Shown piece after piece: positions 10,799 through 22,534 of a DNA stretch of 48,207 bases. Numbering within the stretch: the stretch's first letter is position 1; each line of letters starts with the position of its first letter. Source of the DNA: Hymenopellis radicata. Lineage: Eukaryota > Basidiomycota > Agaricomycetes > Agaricales > Physalacriaceae. Position numbers and translations under genes: made by a program. Under the pieces are notes generated by a model. The model saw nothing but the letters and a program-made list of their open reading frames with translations, ran no database searches and had not been told where the DNA came from. The stretch spans positions 1 through 48,207 of the forward strand of contig JADNRX010000395.1 in NCBI GenBank assembly GCA_015501595.1, written 5' to 3'.

Positions 10799-11702
10799 TT
10801 AGGGCGGCAAAAAGTCATGAGCAGGCCTGCCGCCAGCAGGGTTGGGCCGCGAATCGAACGTGTACATTGTTTGTGGGCGGTTGTCTGCGGCCAAACGTTG
10901 CTCAGAAGAACGTTGCCGTCTCATGTCCCCCGGTATTGGCGGAAGCGACTTTTCACGGGTTAAATTAGCACCGGGATTAGTGTCATTAGTATGGATAGTC
11001 AGAAGGGTGGGCGTGTGATTGGGAGAAGACGATGGGCTTCACGACATGCGTCTTCGCATATCAGGTTCGGACGTCATGGAAGAAATGTTTTTGGACAAGC
11101 GATCCTCTGGAGTCCACTGGTCGTTATCGTAGTTTGCACTGGGCTGCCTGGCGAAAGCAGTATCAGAGTCCGAACCGGACCCGGACGGTCGGGAGGACGA
11201 GAGAGTGCGGAGGTGAGTCGAAGAGGCACTTGTAGGCGATAATGCGAGTGGTGACATCAACATCTTCATGGTCGGGCTCGAAAGAGTCGGAGTGGAGACA
11301 TGACGCCCTTCACAGCTCAGTAAATATGTGAGTGGCGGAGGCGGAGCTAAAGGCTCATCATCAGTCCTGCCATTCGATTCCGTCTGCCTTTTGCTTTCGT
11401 TCCTCGAAGAATGTGTCACAATGCCCCAGATTTTCGCAAGACCTTTCTTCTTCTTGGGTGTGGGTTCTGATTGGTTTGATAACCGGGACGTCGTGGGTTG
11501 CAACAGATCAGCGGCAGACCAGAGCTGACAATGACGAGAAGATTCGCCTAAGCCATATCTGGCAGCATCAGAGTTTTCTTTCTGTAGAGCGACACTGAGA
11601 GAGAGCGATATGTCAGTGTGTGGTTGAATGCATCAATGCGAAAGAAACGTACTGCATATGTTGAGTCGTGCAAGTATCTGTACGGCGCGACACATGTCGC
11701 AT
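10799..11702 (-). CDS. Hypothetical Ser/Pro-rich protein, in-frame TGA
   Basis: Exons 11702-11653 and 11594-10799 join in phase from an ATG (intron GTACGT...CTCTCAG). The protein is polar and low in complexity. A basic patch SEPTPKKKKGLAKIWGIV lies near the middle, followed by a Ser/Thr/Pro-rich tract and a C-terminal segment REKSLPPIPGDMRRQRSS; it ends HDFLPP. No enzymatic domain or membrane segment is visible. A single in-frame TGA at 11041-11039 interrupts the frame (...RRRMS, stop, SPSSSPNHTP...), yet coding quality continues at once to the TAA at 10801-10799. A CGA-to-TGA change at a CpG would explain it. Function is unknown; without the TGA the product would be about 281 residues. Confidence 0.5.
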
Positions 11703-12929
11703 CAGAGGGCCTCAGTCGATGGGCGGGTGTATATTGCAACCAAAGAACGGCCGAGTCAAGTCCTAATACGCCAAGAGGCAATACTTATAGGTCCTGAGGA
11801 GCCCCGACAAGCCTCAAAAAGATTTCCTGTACATGATCAATGTGAGTCGAGCGAAATGTTAAATAGCGTACCCTGGACGAACGAGTACTCCAGAGTTGTT
11901 GAAAGCGTGTAAGGATAATGAAGAACATGTAAACCATTAAACAATAGCGTCGATATGGTGGTCGCGTGTCTCCTTCCCGCCGCCCCCGCCAGGCATCCCG
12001 CCCAGGCTCGGTGTCGGGCTGACGGGCCCGAGAATGGAGACGAAACCATAGGAGCAATAAGAGGCCCATCCTAGAACATATGCACTAGATATACTGGTAC
12101 AATTCTGATGCAGGAGTTGTCCTAAAGTACAAGTTCATTATCAGGTAAGACGAGTTGAAAGATTGACTCACTGAATCACAACGAGAGCGCGAGGCAGCCC
12201 AAGATTCGGTGGAATAAATGACATAGTGAGAAGGTCACAAACCATCCTGCCTATACGGGCTAAGACAACATTATCCCGACGCTCCGAACACCGTCCCGCC
12301 ACAGGCCAAGTGTCGTCTTCGTGTGTGAGTTCGAGCGTCCCTTGGCGTGTCAGAATCTAAAAGAGAAGGCATGCCTACCGAAAAAAGTGTTTAGCGGTTA
12401 TCGACAAAAGGCTGCGTCTGCTGTGCCTTTGGTGGACTGAACAACGCGACTTTCAAGTCCTAGAGCAATGATCTTCGGTCGCATCTCGGAGATAGAAAAT
12501 ACACGGAAATACGCACCATTGCGCTAGGGCGCTATATCAACACCATCCAAGCTCAAACCCCTTCCTAAGCCAGACTAAGCTAGTTCATCAGTAACCTTGA
12601 TGGTGATGTTGTTGGATGGCAACATAAAAAGCCATACAGCGCGCAACGATAAGATGGATCAGGTACTGCGATACGGTTTGAGTAGGCGATGTGGCTGACG
12701 CGAAGGCTGCGCGCACTGGAACACGTTGGTTGGCGATGGGCAAGTTGCCGTCTGGGTCCCCCGCAGTGAGCAGGCTGTGCTGTCGCAGGATTGGCGGCCA
12801 GGTATGAGCATACCTTACGGTTCAAAGTGATGAAAAGCAGCGGATCCCACGGCGGCAGATTCACATCGTTCTCCAGAGCTCTGTTGAACGCCAAAGCCTG
12901 TCGACGCGACCAATCTCATCAATCACGAC
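11703..12929. other. No confident gene
   Basis: A minus-strand frame at 12894-12580 starts with plausible coding text (RALENDVNLPPWDPLLF) and has a donor-like GTATGC after LNRK. No partner exon could be joined, so I do not call a gene. The rest shows nothing recognisable. Confidence 0.4.
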
Positions 12930-13043
12930 GTGGAAGCAGAGACGTTGTAGGCAGGCAAAATTTGGGCAGATTTCGACAGACTGGTGACGTAGTCTGTCGA
13001 AATCTGCCCAAATTTTGCCTGCCTACAACGTCTCTGCTTCCAC
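12930..13043. repeat. Perfect palindrome: 53-bp arms, 8-bp spacer
   Basis: The left arm 12930-12982 is the exact reverse complement of the right arm 12991-13043; the spacer is GGTGACGT. No mismatch was found over 53 bp. The right arm runs directly into the first unit of the satellite that follows. It would extrude as a strong hairpin or cruciform. A perfect inverted repeat of this size is usually young, since such structures are unstable. Confidence 0.95.
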
Positions 13044-14160
13044 CCTCCAAATCACTTCGTCCCGGGCTGGTTTTGATGCCCCAGGAGCCTAGAAAGAATG
13101 TTCCAGTGTGGGATAGGCTGGTGCCATTCGCAGAAGCCCTGGGAGAGCGAATGCATCGACTTCATCTCATCCTGATACCCATAACTCCGCTTCCTGCCCA
13201 TCAAATCAGTTCGTCCTGGCCTCGTTTTAACGCCCCAGGAGTCTAGGAAGGTGGTCCTAGCGTTGGATAGCCGTCGCTGCTCGTAGAAGCTCTGAGAGCA
13301 CTACTACTTGCTCCTTTACCATCACCCTCCCATCCTGATCTCACAACTTCGCTTCCTGCTGCTCAAATGACTTCGTCCTGGGCCCGTTTTCACGCCCCAG
13401 GAGTCTAGGAAGGTCATCCAAGTGTCGGATAGGCCGTCGCTACTCGTAGAAGCCCTGGGAGCACGACTACTTTCCCCTCCACCATCACCTTCCCATCCTG
13501 ATACCATAACTCCGCTTCCTGCTCGTCAAATCGCTCCGTCCTGGCTCATTTTGATGCCCCAGGAGCCTAGAAAGGTCATGCCAGTGTCGGATTGGCCGGC
13601 GCTGTTCGTAGAATCCATGGAAGAGCGACAGGTTCCACCTCCACCATCACCCTCCCATCCTGATCTCACAACTTTGCTTCCTGCTGCTCAAATTACTTCA
13701 TCCTGGGCTCGTTTTAACGCCCAAGGAGTCTGGGAAGGTCATCGAAGTGTCAGATAGGCCGGCGCTTAAATGAGTAGCGCTAGGAGACCGACTACTTTCC
13801 CTCCCATCATCACCCTCTCATCCTGATGCCATAACTCCGCTTCCTGCTGGTCAAATCGCTCCGTCCTGGGCTCGTTTTGATGCCCCAGGAGCCTAGGAAG
13901 GTCATGCCAGTGTCGGATGGGCTGACGCTATTCGCAGAATCCATGGAAGAGCGACAGGTTCTACCTCCACCATCAACCCTCCCATCCTTCCCCATATCTT
14001 TGCCTTCTGCCATCAAATGGCTTCGTCCTGGGCTCTTTTCAACGCATCAGGAGCCTAGGAAGGTTATGCCAGTGTCGGATGGGCCGGCGCTGTTTGTAGA
14101 ATCCACGGGAGACCAACTACTTCTACCTCCACCACCACTCTGCGCGCTATTTCTTTCATT
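13044..14160. repeat. Satellite-like tandem array, ~161-bp unit, about seven copies
   Basis: The landmark CGTCCTGG...GCCCCAGGAG recurs near 13059, 13211, 13372, 13537, 13698, 13860 and 14022, a spacing of 152-165 bp. A second landmark, CCATCCTGAT, recurs near 13170, 13331, 13492, 13653 and 13815. Just after it, two unit types alternate: a GATACC-ATAACTCCGC type (13170, 13492, 13815) and a GATCTCACAACTTCGC type (13331, 13653). This suggests a dimeric higher-order unit of about 322 bp. Short open frames across it are a by-product of near-multiple-of-three spacing. Confidence 0.85.
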
Positions 14161-14649
14161 TCCCGAAGGCTACCTGTCTTCAGAGAAATCTGTCATCATT
14201 CTAGTTTAGCAAATGCCGTACGTGTGTCTCCCTAAATCTTGGTATAGCTACTGAGAACCTCTGTAGAGCATCATCTTGTTGAACGACTTGATGTAACGAC
14301 TACGATGAACCTTCTGAAGGAGATACTACTGGCTCCATGCACCCATTCGTCTTGAGCCTCGCCTCTCTAATGTTGCATCCCAACCATGGCAGTAAATGTA
14401 GTCTTTGTTGTAGTCTCATCATTCCTGTCGTAGCTTGTAGTATTGGATGATTCGCTTTGTTTACGGCTTGCTAGCAAACTTCCTTGAATGACAGCTCAGT
14501 GGTCCTGGATACCATTCTGAACACGGCGAGTATTCTAATTCCCCAAATAATTGAGCAACGCGTAGACACTGACTGGCAGTACGCGAGTGGTCTTTACACA
14601 CATCACAATCGATCGAACAGACGGCCTGACCGCCAACCACCACCACGAC
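14161..14649. other. Intergenic, no gene seen
   Basis: Unique-looking sequence between the satellite and the next gene. It should contain the promoter of the plus-strand gene that starts at 14650. No clear TATA box was identified. Confidence 0.5.
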
Positions 14650-15465
14650 ATGCCTCCTATTGTTTTCATGGAGGGCAGACACGTACGCAATACCTCCAGC
14701 TCACCTGAGCCTGACGAGACTCAGCTTGAGCTCGAGATGAAGACGTCTGGCGAGCTGACCGGCTTTATCGAGGACTCGGATCAGTCAGAACTTGACAAGA
14801 TTCGCAAGCTGGTCTTGACACTCGAGGACGTGGACGAGGACGATGTGGTCACCATTCAAGCATTTTTGACTTCCCTCCCTGCTCTGTCAGAGCTCGAGTT
14901 GGATATAGTTCCAATCTGGGGTTACCTATCGCGCGTGAGGTATGTCCCTGTCTTTCAAAGTCGAAGCTGTTGGCACTAACTCTTCTATAGCTTGCCTGCA
15001 TCTATGCCCTTTCAGAACCTGACGAAACTGGTACTGACGACGCTTGGTATATATTCGCGGGGTGCTTCCAAGAAGAAGAGAGGCCCGACTTTACCGATTC
15101 GTCCTTACCCACTGGGACTCTGGGAGCTCTATCAGGCCTCCTTCCCATTCGCAGAGCATCCCTTTCCACTCGAGGAGTTGACGTTCAGAGTCGTTATGAT
15201 TCCTAACTCACCCAGAGGACAATTCATTCCGGAGGACAATATCAATGAATGGGAGGTCATGGCGGATGTTCTCGTCAAGTGCAATACACCTCGCCTCAAC
15301 CGACTGATATTTGCCGTTGCTGAGGTGGAGGAAGATCGGGACCGACGGGTTGACCATCCGCGTCGTGCGGTGGCATACCTTGAGAGTCTGGCAACTTACG
15401 GTAGATTCCTTGAACTGGCGCTGAAGGTTCCGACACTGTTCCAAGTGTATGGTAGTTACCGGTAA
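14650..15465 (+). CDS. Hypothetical LRR-like protein
   Basis: Exons 14650-14939 and 14991-15465 join in phase (donor GTATGT, branch CACTAAC, acceptor TATAG), giving about 254 residues. After a short acidic N-terminus the protein shows leucine-spaced segments (LDKIRKLVLTLEDV, FLTSLPALSELELDI, FQNLTKLVLTTLGI, FPLEELTFRV), as in the irregular LRR regions of agaric F-box-type proteins. No F-box is visible, so this is either an F-box-less relative or a gene missing a 5' exon. The ATG at 14650 is the first in frame. Confidence 0.6.
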
Positions 15466-15741
15466 TCACAGCAAAGTCGTTAATAAAAACCATATTCATT
15501 TGTTGTAAATCTACTTTCGATTCAAGGTATCTGCAGCCTGCAGGCATTCGATCAGTCCTTTTCGACCTGCGGGATATGGCTCAGCATCGGTAATGTATGC
15601 GACAATCTCTTGGTTGGGACTGGTGCCATCCGGACCGTACTTATCAACAAGTCTGATAGTACTTCGAGCCTCCCGAAGCCATGTTTCACTGCACTCTAAA
15701 GCACCGTAGATGTGCTTATAGTCGACGCGTCGCGGAGATCC

Positions 15742-17055
15742 CTACAATCCGTTGAGAATGATTCGAAGTAATAAGACATAGTGACACACCGGAATCGTCT
15801 GCTTGTGGTATGTTGTGCATAGATCAACCCCAAAGCGCCAAGCTGCGATAAACTGAGCATTCGACAACCTGAGGCGGCCACGATGGTCGCAGAATGTCGC
15901 GTAATCATCAGCCTTAGTTGTGGAAATGAGATCGCGCAGCAGTTGAACCAAAGCCAAGTCGTTTGGATCTTGTTCATCAGTCTTGCCTGACTTTCGAGAC
16001 TTCTTGTGGCGCTTATGTTTGGGTGGTGATGGCATGTTCCGTGCACGTATAAGTGGGACTGTCGAGTCTGCCGGGGATGCAGGTGAGAACATTAATGTCA
16101 ATATGAGAGCCCACCTGTCGCATCGACTGTTGGCTCAGTATCTGAGACTTCAATAACTTCTGCTGCTTCCTCATCCTGCTTCGACCCGGAAGCTGAAAGT
16201 ATCTTGCGCTTGAGACCTGTGAGCTGTGCGTCCAAGCGCCGAACATCGTCCACTGTCTGTTAGATAGTGAGGATCGTCATGCCAAGAAATAGTTATTGGT
16301 GTACCAGTGCTTCCTCGACTTTAATCAAGATGGAGTTGGTGTGAGCGACGCGGAGGAGCTCATGCCGATACACCCGCTCAACCAGGAAGTCTTCAAAGAA
16401 TTGGGGCTCGTCCCTAATAACGGGTGTCGAGATGCGATACGGTCCATCTGAATTGTCAGAAATGATTGCGGTGGAGAGAGCGAACATACCTAAGAGATGC
16501 CGTGCACCCGCCTCCGCATTTAAAGTCTCAATCAAGAGATTGGACTGGACATTCCACTCCTCCGGCTGACATCCTTCTCGTGAAGGGTCTGCAGAAATAG
16601 TGACTGTGTAAGTGCAGCATCGCTCCTTGCTGAAGCGAGCATCAATGATCTTGACGATGAGTATCTGGAGGAATTGTGAGAAGAGGGAGTAATAAAGAAT
16701 CATTACGCACCTTCTTCGCAGTGCTCGGTAATGCATTCATAGTGGTCGGTTGAATGGTAGCTCCCGCGAGCCTTGAATCATCCTGCACCACGTTCGTCAT
16801 GCCGCCCATCGAAGGCGTGATGGTGAAGCGCTCGTTGGGGTCCAGCAGAAGGCGTTTGAGGTTCCCCACTCCAAGACGTCTGTCCAGATTGAAATTGTAA
16901 GTGTCCGTCTTTTGCCATTGCGGTCTCTGAGCTTGCGCGATGGCGAGTAGGTCGCCTCGAGAGAGGTCACTAGAGAGAGTATTCAATCAGTAATACGCAC
17001 GACAAGAATCGAGAACGTACCGAATATCACTTTCAGTAATAAGTCGCGCTGACAT
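15742..17055 (-). CDS. Six-exon gene of unknown family (~359 aa)
   Basis: All phases agree for exons 17055-17021, 16969-16711, 16664-16490, 16447-16305, 16256-16115 and 16067-15742; introns are 42-51 nt. The N-terminus (ITESDIRDLSRGDLLAIAQ) looks like a short helical DNA-binding-type motif, but I cannot name it. The middle (KILIVKIIDARFSKERCC... and ETLNAEAGARHLLDGPYRIS) is mixed alpha/beta. A basic linker (PPKHKRHKKSRKSGK) suggests nuclear location, followed by a helical C-terminal domain ending VLLLRIILNGL. No catalytic motif is recognised. The gene looks intact, with no stop or frame break in the spliced reading. Confidence 0.65.
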
Positions 17056-17770
17056 CTGGTGAACGTTTGTGAGATGGGGGAAGACGGAAAGACTTGAAGG
17101 TCAACAGGAGGTAGACACCGGATGACAGGGAGCCGGAGTGGTGGCGGCGACGGAAGAGATGGCCGTTCATACGGGAACCATGGTCAGGATTGAGGGTGCC
17201 ATGAAGGAATTGGCGGGCGCGATCCTAGGTTCCATATGAGAACCACGAACAAGGGTATCCAGATCAACGAACAAGGCTGAACAATCATCGGCAGCAATCG
17301 ATGGTCCATCGGGGCATCGTTCGTGGGTTTGAGCTGCACTCAAATCAGCAATCGCGAAAAGAAAATGTGCAGGTATTCGCACCAACGACCTGCAGCTACT
17401 CCACATATTCAAAATTCAGGATATCCAGTCCAGGATGGCCGTTGATGCTTCTTATCGCGTTCAGAGATTGGTGCGCCGCCGCGAGTACCGCCAAGAGCGC
17501 GAGCGGCGCTCCGCTACCCGTGATTGCTGGTATTCCGACTGTTGAGGGTGCTGAACCGGTTGTCACGCTCGAGAGAGCCGCGTTGTTCACGTTCGGGGGC
17601 GCCAAACCATCGATCAAGGGCGGAGAGGAGCAGCAAAAGGCGCATTCATTGGAAAGGGGCTCGGGAATACATCAAGTATAGTCGTGGTCTAACCGTGAGC
17701 GTGATGTGATGGTGGCGATGCACCCGATTTGGCGGGTAACCGCAATGAGTGTGACGCTAACCGTCACACC
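17056..17770. other. No confident gene
   Basis: Open frames exist on both strands at about 17300-17680, but none has a recognisable domain, a matching splice partner or a convincing start. The segment ends at the target duplication of the hAT insertion. Confidence 0.4.
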
Positions 17771-17778
17771 CGTGGTCA

Positions 17779-18989
17779 TAGTGAATAGCCCGGGTACGGG
17801 TTACCCGGTCCGGATGTGGGTCGGGTTATGTATCGGGTCGGGCTCGGGTATCGGTCCGAGTACCTGTCGGGAACCCGGCAACCCGTATCAACCCGTGCTG
17901 AAGATAGCACTGGTGGCAAGCGCAAGTTTTCTTGGCACAAGTACTGAACAGTACAATGGCTAATATACATATACATATTTTAAAGAATTTTTCGAATTTA
18001 TTTCACCTCAAATGAGGCCAACGTCGTTCGGCAATGACGTTGCGCTCGAATTTCTGCCTGGGCCGAGTTCGCCGGAACACCCGGCAAACGCCGGATAACG
18101 ATCGGATGCTCGTGATCGCATCTTCCAGCTCCTACCATCACAGCACGACGACGCTGTCGTGCTCGTTGACCCCAGAAACTGTTCTGGGGGTCTCTTCTAC
18201 CTCTGCTCTTTGCTTTCCTCGCTTTCTGCGGCGGATTTCGCCTGGCGCCAGCCGCTGCGCCCTCGGATACATTCCGGGGCGCATCTCAGTGTTCGTCTTT
18301 ATGACGAGGCTCAATCAACGCCGATCCGGGATGCGTAAGCCCTCTGGACGAGGCTGCATGAATTTTTTTTTCGCGTTCGGCTCTCTCGACGAGCAACGCG
18401 CCTGCGTAAGCCTCCCCGGCGGAGCCGCAATACTCAGCAACGATGGCGACGGGCTTGAAGACGCTGGATTAGCCCCCGCGCCATCGTATTCACGCCCAGT
18501 AACGAAGGGAGGAGCAGGACTTCTGGGCTGGAAGGTGTCGCGGACGCTTCTAGCCCAAGACAGTACGTATCCTTCCACCCTTGCCCTGTCGTCGCCTGCT
18601 TCACGCGCACCCTGCTAGCATCCGCCGTCTTCTCGCGCCCACCGTCTCGTCTTGCCCACCATCTCCTCGCGACCACTATTCTCTCACCACCATTTCCTTC
18701 CTTGCCCCTCTCTGCACTTGGTGGGCCGCGGTTCTTGCTCTTGCAAGTAGCCGGGGCCTCACCAATGCGTATCGTGCGCGTTGCTAACCCTCGCGCAATT
18801 GCTCGGGGGTCGTCATCGCGCACGAAAAGACAATCTGTTCCTCGCGGGTACGGGTACACCCGTTACCCTTACCATACCCGAGGGTAACCCGATGCGAAAC
18901 CCGTACCTGACACGTCGGGTACGGGTTGCTAGGCGGGTCGGGGTCGGGTACCGGTCCGCACACCCGAACCCGACCCGTGCTATTCACTA
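17779..18989 (+). mobile_element. Non-autonomous hAT, family 1, copy 1 (1211 bp)
   Basis: The termini TAGTGAATAGC / GCTATTCACTA form an 11-bp inverted repeat matching the hAT consensus YARNG. They are flanked by a perfect 8-bp target duplication CGTGGTCA (17771-17778 and 18990-18997). Both ends are packed with short CGGGT/ACCCG repeats, as hAT subterminal binding sites often are. No transposase is encoded; frames inside are chance frames in GC-rich DNA. Copies 2 (36079) and 3 (26603, inverted) are in this window. Confidence 0.95.
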
Positions 18990-19039
18990 CGTGGTCATTA
19001 ACCGGGTTGTGATACATAAAGGTGCTTATACTAAGAGTT

Positions 19040-20037
19040 TAGGGAGACAGATCGCAAGACTGCACACGACATAATCACGGATGATTCGTTGAGAATCTGC
19101 TGGTAGTCATGCGACCAGAAAGACTTCGATATCCGATAGGCAGTGCACCAGTACGTTTGCCACGCCGCCGCATACACGGCAGTACAAGGGTCGAGGGGAG
19201 AGGCGGCAACGGTCACCATGGTCTAGGGGGTTGGGATAAGAACCACACGCGATTGTCTCTTGTATGCTGAATTGTGACTGGCGGGGAGTAATGGAGGTTG
19301 TGTCTGCTCGAGATAAGAAATTGTATGGCGGGTCCAACACCCCAAGCGATGATGAAGGAGCGTTGAAAGGTGCAGTACAAATCCGAAGAGGTGATCCAGA
19401 GCGTTTGAGCTGCCGTTCGAAGAATGGGCGCGTCGCTGTTGAAGAGAATGGGGGGGTATAAAGACACCCGTTGATGATACTAGATGGTTGAGGGCGGTAT
19501 CATCGTCCACTGGCGCGTTCATGTACCGCCTCGTACAGACCGGGCAGATACGGTACGCCCACCTACTAGACATTGAAAGGCAACATTAGCTTCGGGGGAT
19601 GTGCAAAAATGAAACAACTCACATAGAGCAGCACAACCACGGCCTTGCCGAAATGGTATAGTAATTGGCACAGGCTCTGCGAAAACGGCCCCTGTATCCT
19701 CGTGTCGTTCGTGAAGCGGCTCATCGTAGGACGCGGCAATCATACTCGCGATGGCAGAAATGTTCACGTCTGCAGTCCAGGCGCTGGCGGGAAAGTAGTC
19801 GCGCTCGAAGGGTATCTGGCGCTGGTTAAAATGTATGTCGTATCTTGGCACCGCTTGACAGAATACATCTCTCCACGGAATGCGGCCCCACTCGCAAAGC
19901 ATGTCTCCCGGGCCTCTCGAATCGCCGCGCAAATATTCTATGTCATCCAGCGATTCGTTCAAAATCGGCGACGTAGCGCAGTCTGATTTTTTGAGGGCGT
20001 CCTCATGGTGGAACTGAGCAATGATGAGGTGATCCAA
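19040..20037 (-). CDS. Hypothetical gene, incomplete model
   Basis: A minus-strand frame of good coding quality runs from about 20037 (LDHLIIAQFHHEDALKKSD) to an exon end after GRGCAALY near 19620. It meets a strong GTGAGT donor and a GTCTAG acceptor. The next exon may read on as RWAYRICPVCTRRYMNAP, whose paired cysteines resemble a small zinc-binding motif. The first codon seen is not ATG, so a 5' exon is missing from the model, and the 3' end is unresolved. No family recognised. Confidence 0.3.
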
Positions 20038-20062
20038 AAATGGGCATCACCGCGATCGCTGT

Positions 20063-20720
20063 AATTCACAACAAAACAAACCACTGTAGAATTGGGGGGG
20101 GATAGTCTGTCGATAGTGGTTGGGAGTAGTCTTTGTATGAGAGTATGAACTGGCAGGTCCCGGCATGTCTGTTATCAGTGCACGACTCCGGGTCATGTTA
20201 TTAAACAGCTTCCTGAGCACAACAAGCAACTCGCTTGCCTCTCGGAATACTCTGTTCATGTTTCAGGCTGGCCCTAACATTTATTGGTTTCCTTTCACCG
20301 AAGGAGCTAGAGGAGTAAAGGGGGGCAATCCTGAAAACTTGAAGCGGTGATGCTCGGTGATACCGCCTTTGATATAGTCATTTGCCGCCACATGTTAGGC
20401 GAATAGAACCGGGGGATGTAAGGACTACTCTATATGTATATATAAGGTACATTGCAAAGTTCACAACAAAAGGATATCCCTGTAGAATAGAATGTGTTGG
20501 ATTAGTCTGTTGATAGTGTGTAGGGGGTAGTATTGTATGAGAGTATGAGCTGACTGGCCCTGACAGGTCTGTTCCTCAGGTCACCATCGATAGCCTTATT
20601 AAACAACTTGATGAGCCGCGCAGTAACCCGCTCGCCTCTCAAAGCAATATGTTCGCGGTTTGTTCTACTACTAAACTTTGTTGATTACCTTTTAGTGGAA
20701 GAGCCGTAGGGGTAACATGA
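20063..20720. repeat. Diverged tandem duplication (~390-bp offset)
   Basis: Blocks at about 20063-20300 and 20459-20700 share runs such as TTCACAACAAAA, CTGTAGAAT, GATAGTGTG/GATAGTGGT, TATGAGAGTATGA and TATTAAACA in the same order. The copies are diverged and gapped. Between and around them there is no convincing gene. Confidence 0.6.
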
Positions 20721-22534
20721 GGGGCTTTTGTGAAAACGAGTGGACTCAGAACTGAGTACTATGGAGATCAAATGGTGATCGTCGCGTCGGAAAACGCATC
20801 CAGAAATGCCGTCGGCACTCTCCTTTGCACAACCATTTTCAGCGTCACCGACGAATTCCCTCCGTGGACTAGCAAGACGCCTGCTACAGTAGTGCTGGCT
20901 ACATACACGAGGGCATGGCACCAAGAACGCGAATAGCAGCGCCGGATTTCGTCCTGGATCGCATGGACATTACAGTCCCTGCACGACTTTCGTAGGCGCA
21001 TAAGCTGGGCGTTCAGTGACCAGATTGCTTCCGTATACTTGAAAGCACGCGAAGGAGTGAATGGAACGTTGTTCAATTTATCGTTCAACGAGTTCCGGTG
21101 CGTCTATGTTGTCTGCTACCAGATATGCAATCATTAAAAACACTCGCAGACATCAACATCGCCCCTTCGCGACGTGTGGCCCACGCTCTCGCGCGCTCTC
21201 ATGGCTTCGTGCACAGGAATTGGAAAAGTTGCTGCTCAGTGCTCGGTCATCTCGTCTACGCAAGGACCCACGACTACCGTAAATTCGAAAAGCCTACACT
21301 GAATCAATTCACGGCTGCTTCTTAGAGCGTCCCCCGCAGCATATTTGGGACACAGCGCCGTTGCTGTTTCCACAGATGTCGCGTCACCGAGAGGCCGCAG
21401 CCGTGAACACCTCCACTCTTAATGTCACGACATGCAATGCTCCATCACACCGCTGGAATGGGATCTGCTGGCACTGCCGAGGTGTGGGCCTCCATTACGC
21501 TGTCCGCTGGCGCATAACGCCAACGTACGTCTATCAGCGTTGATGGATTTGAGGGGGTCATTAACTGCGCTTTCTGTAGGACGCAAATGGACGACGACAT
21601 CGGCGGCTCGTTGCTCACGATAGACAACTACCAACTCGCCTGCGCTCCAGGTCCTTGCCTTCGTCTTTACACGCGAGCTCCCAGTCTCCTGCACCGCGCG
21701 CAACTACGTTCCTTCGCGCATTCTAAGCGCGGTTCTCCAATTTTCGACAGTACGAACTTTGGATGCAAAAGTAGTGCTTCATCTATGAACCGGAAACAGC
21801 AGAAACCAGCCCTCCTAACGAGTCGCCCCATTGGTCCTACATCAAACGACAGTACGAGAGGGACTGGGACCGACTGGGGACCGAGAACATGAACCCGGAA
21901 TCTAGACGAATTTCAGAGGTCTGCGGACAGCGTAGCAGGTGTCGACGACGGGAAGCGGTGCGCTTAGATGGAGTACCCTCAAGGGTCTCATTTCAGCCAT
22001 GGCCCATTATGAACTAGTTATGACGACGGACGACGGACGACTTCCGCTGGCGTATATGATGAGGCGGGACTGCGTCTACTCGAGATCATCGACCGGGGTG
22101 GATGAATGTCGGTTGCTGGATAATCTGAATATCGATTTGAGCGGGTTAAGGTTCGTCTATGTCGTCTGATGCTAGATATCCAAACATTGAGACATTACCA
22201 GAAATCAGCGTTATCTCTTCGCGATGTAAATCTTATCACTTCAATACACTCTGACGATGCTCGCACTTCTTTCTCTCCTTCATCAACTTCTGGGAACTTG
22301 CCGGTATCTTATGGGGAGCACCGGACCAAGTCTTGGTCATTTCTACTGGAGAGCCGCATGATATCTTCCCGGGTGGGTTTGGCTGTGATCACGAGGGAGT
22401 TCCCAATACCGGTGCAGAGAGAGCCGAACAGCGAGGACGTTGATAGCGCTCTCTCCCTAGAAGCGATGCAGGACCAATTAAGTGCACGATCTTATTTGCG
22501 TTTGTTTCGGTTGAAATTAGTCTGACTGACTAAC
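20721..22534. other. Unresolved region with a diverged internal duplication
   Basis: A block at about 21083-21175 resembles one at about 22145-22235 (TGCGTCTATGTTGTCTG / TTCGTCTATGTCGTCTG, then similar text to CTTCGCGA). A minus-strand frame at 21088-20768 (SRSWCHALVYVASTTVAG) could be a small membrane-type fragment. No gene model could be built. Confidence 0.35.

Noticed and set aside
10571..10963. 130-codon plus-strand frame
   Set aside because: The minus strand of the same stretch carries the C-terminal part of the Ser/Pro-rich gene and splice-bounded coding traces, so the plus frame is a shadow.
9049..11041. In-frame TGA codons as selenocysteine
   Set aside because: Dikaryotic fungi generally lack the selenocysteine machinery, no insertion-element hairpin is seen, and the positions are not catalytic.
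12580..12894. Minus-strand frame with plausible first exon
   Set aside because: A donor-like site is present, but no acceptor and following exon give a continuous frame, and no family is recognised.
13044..14160. Possible CRISPR array
   Set aside because: Units are ~161 bp, diverged and contiguous without unique spacers, in a fungal context: a tandem satellite.
18034..18860. Long frames inside hAT copy 1 (and the same in copy 2)
   Set aside because: They lie wholly within a non-autonomous element, occur on both strands, show no transposase motif, and the T-run length change between copies breaks one of them.
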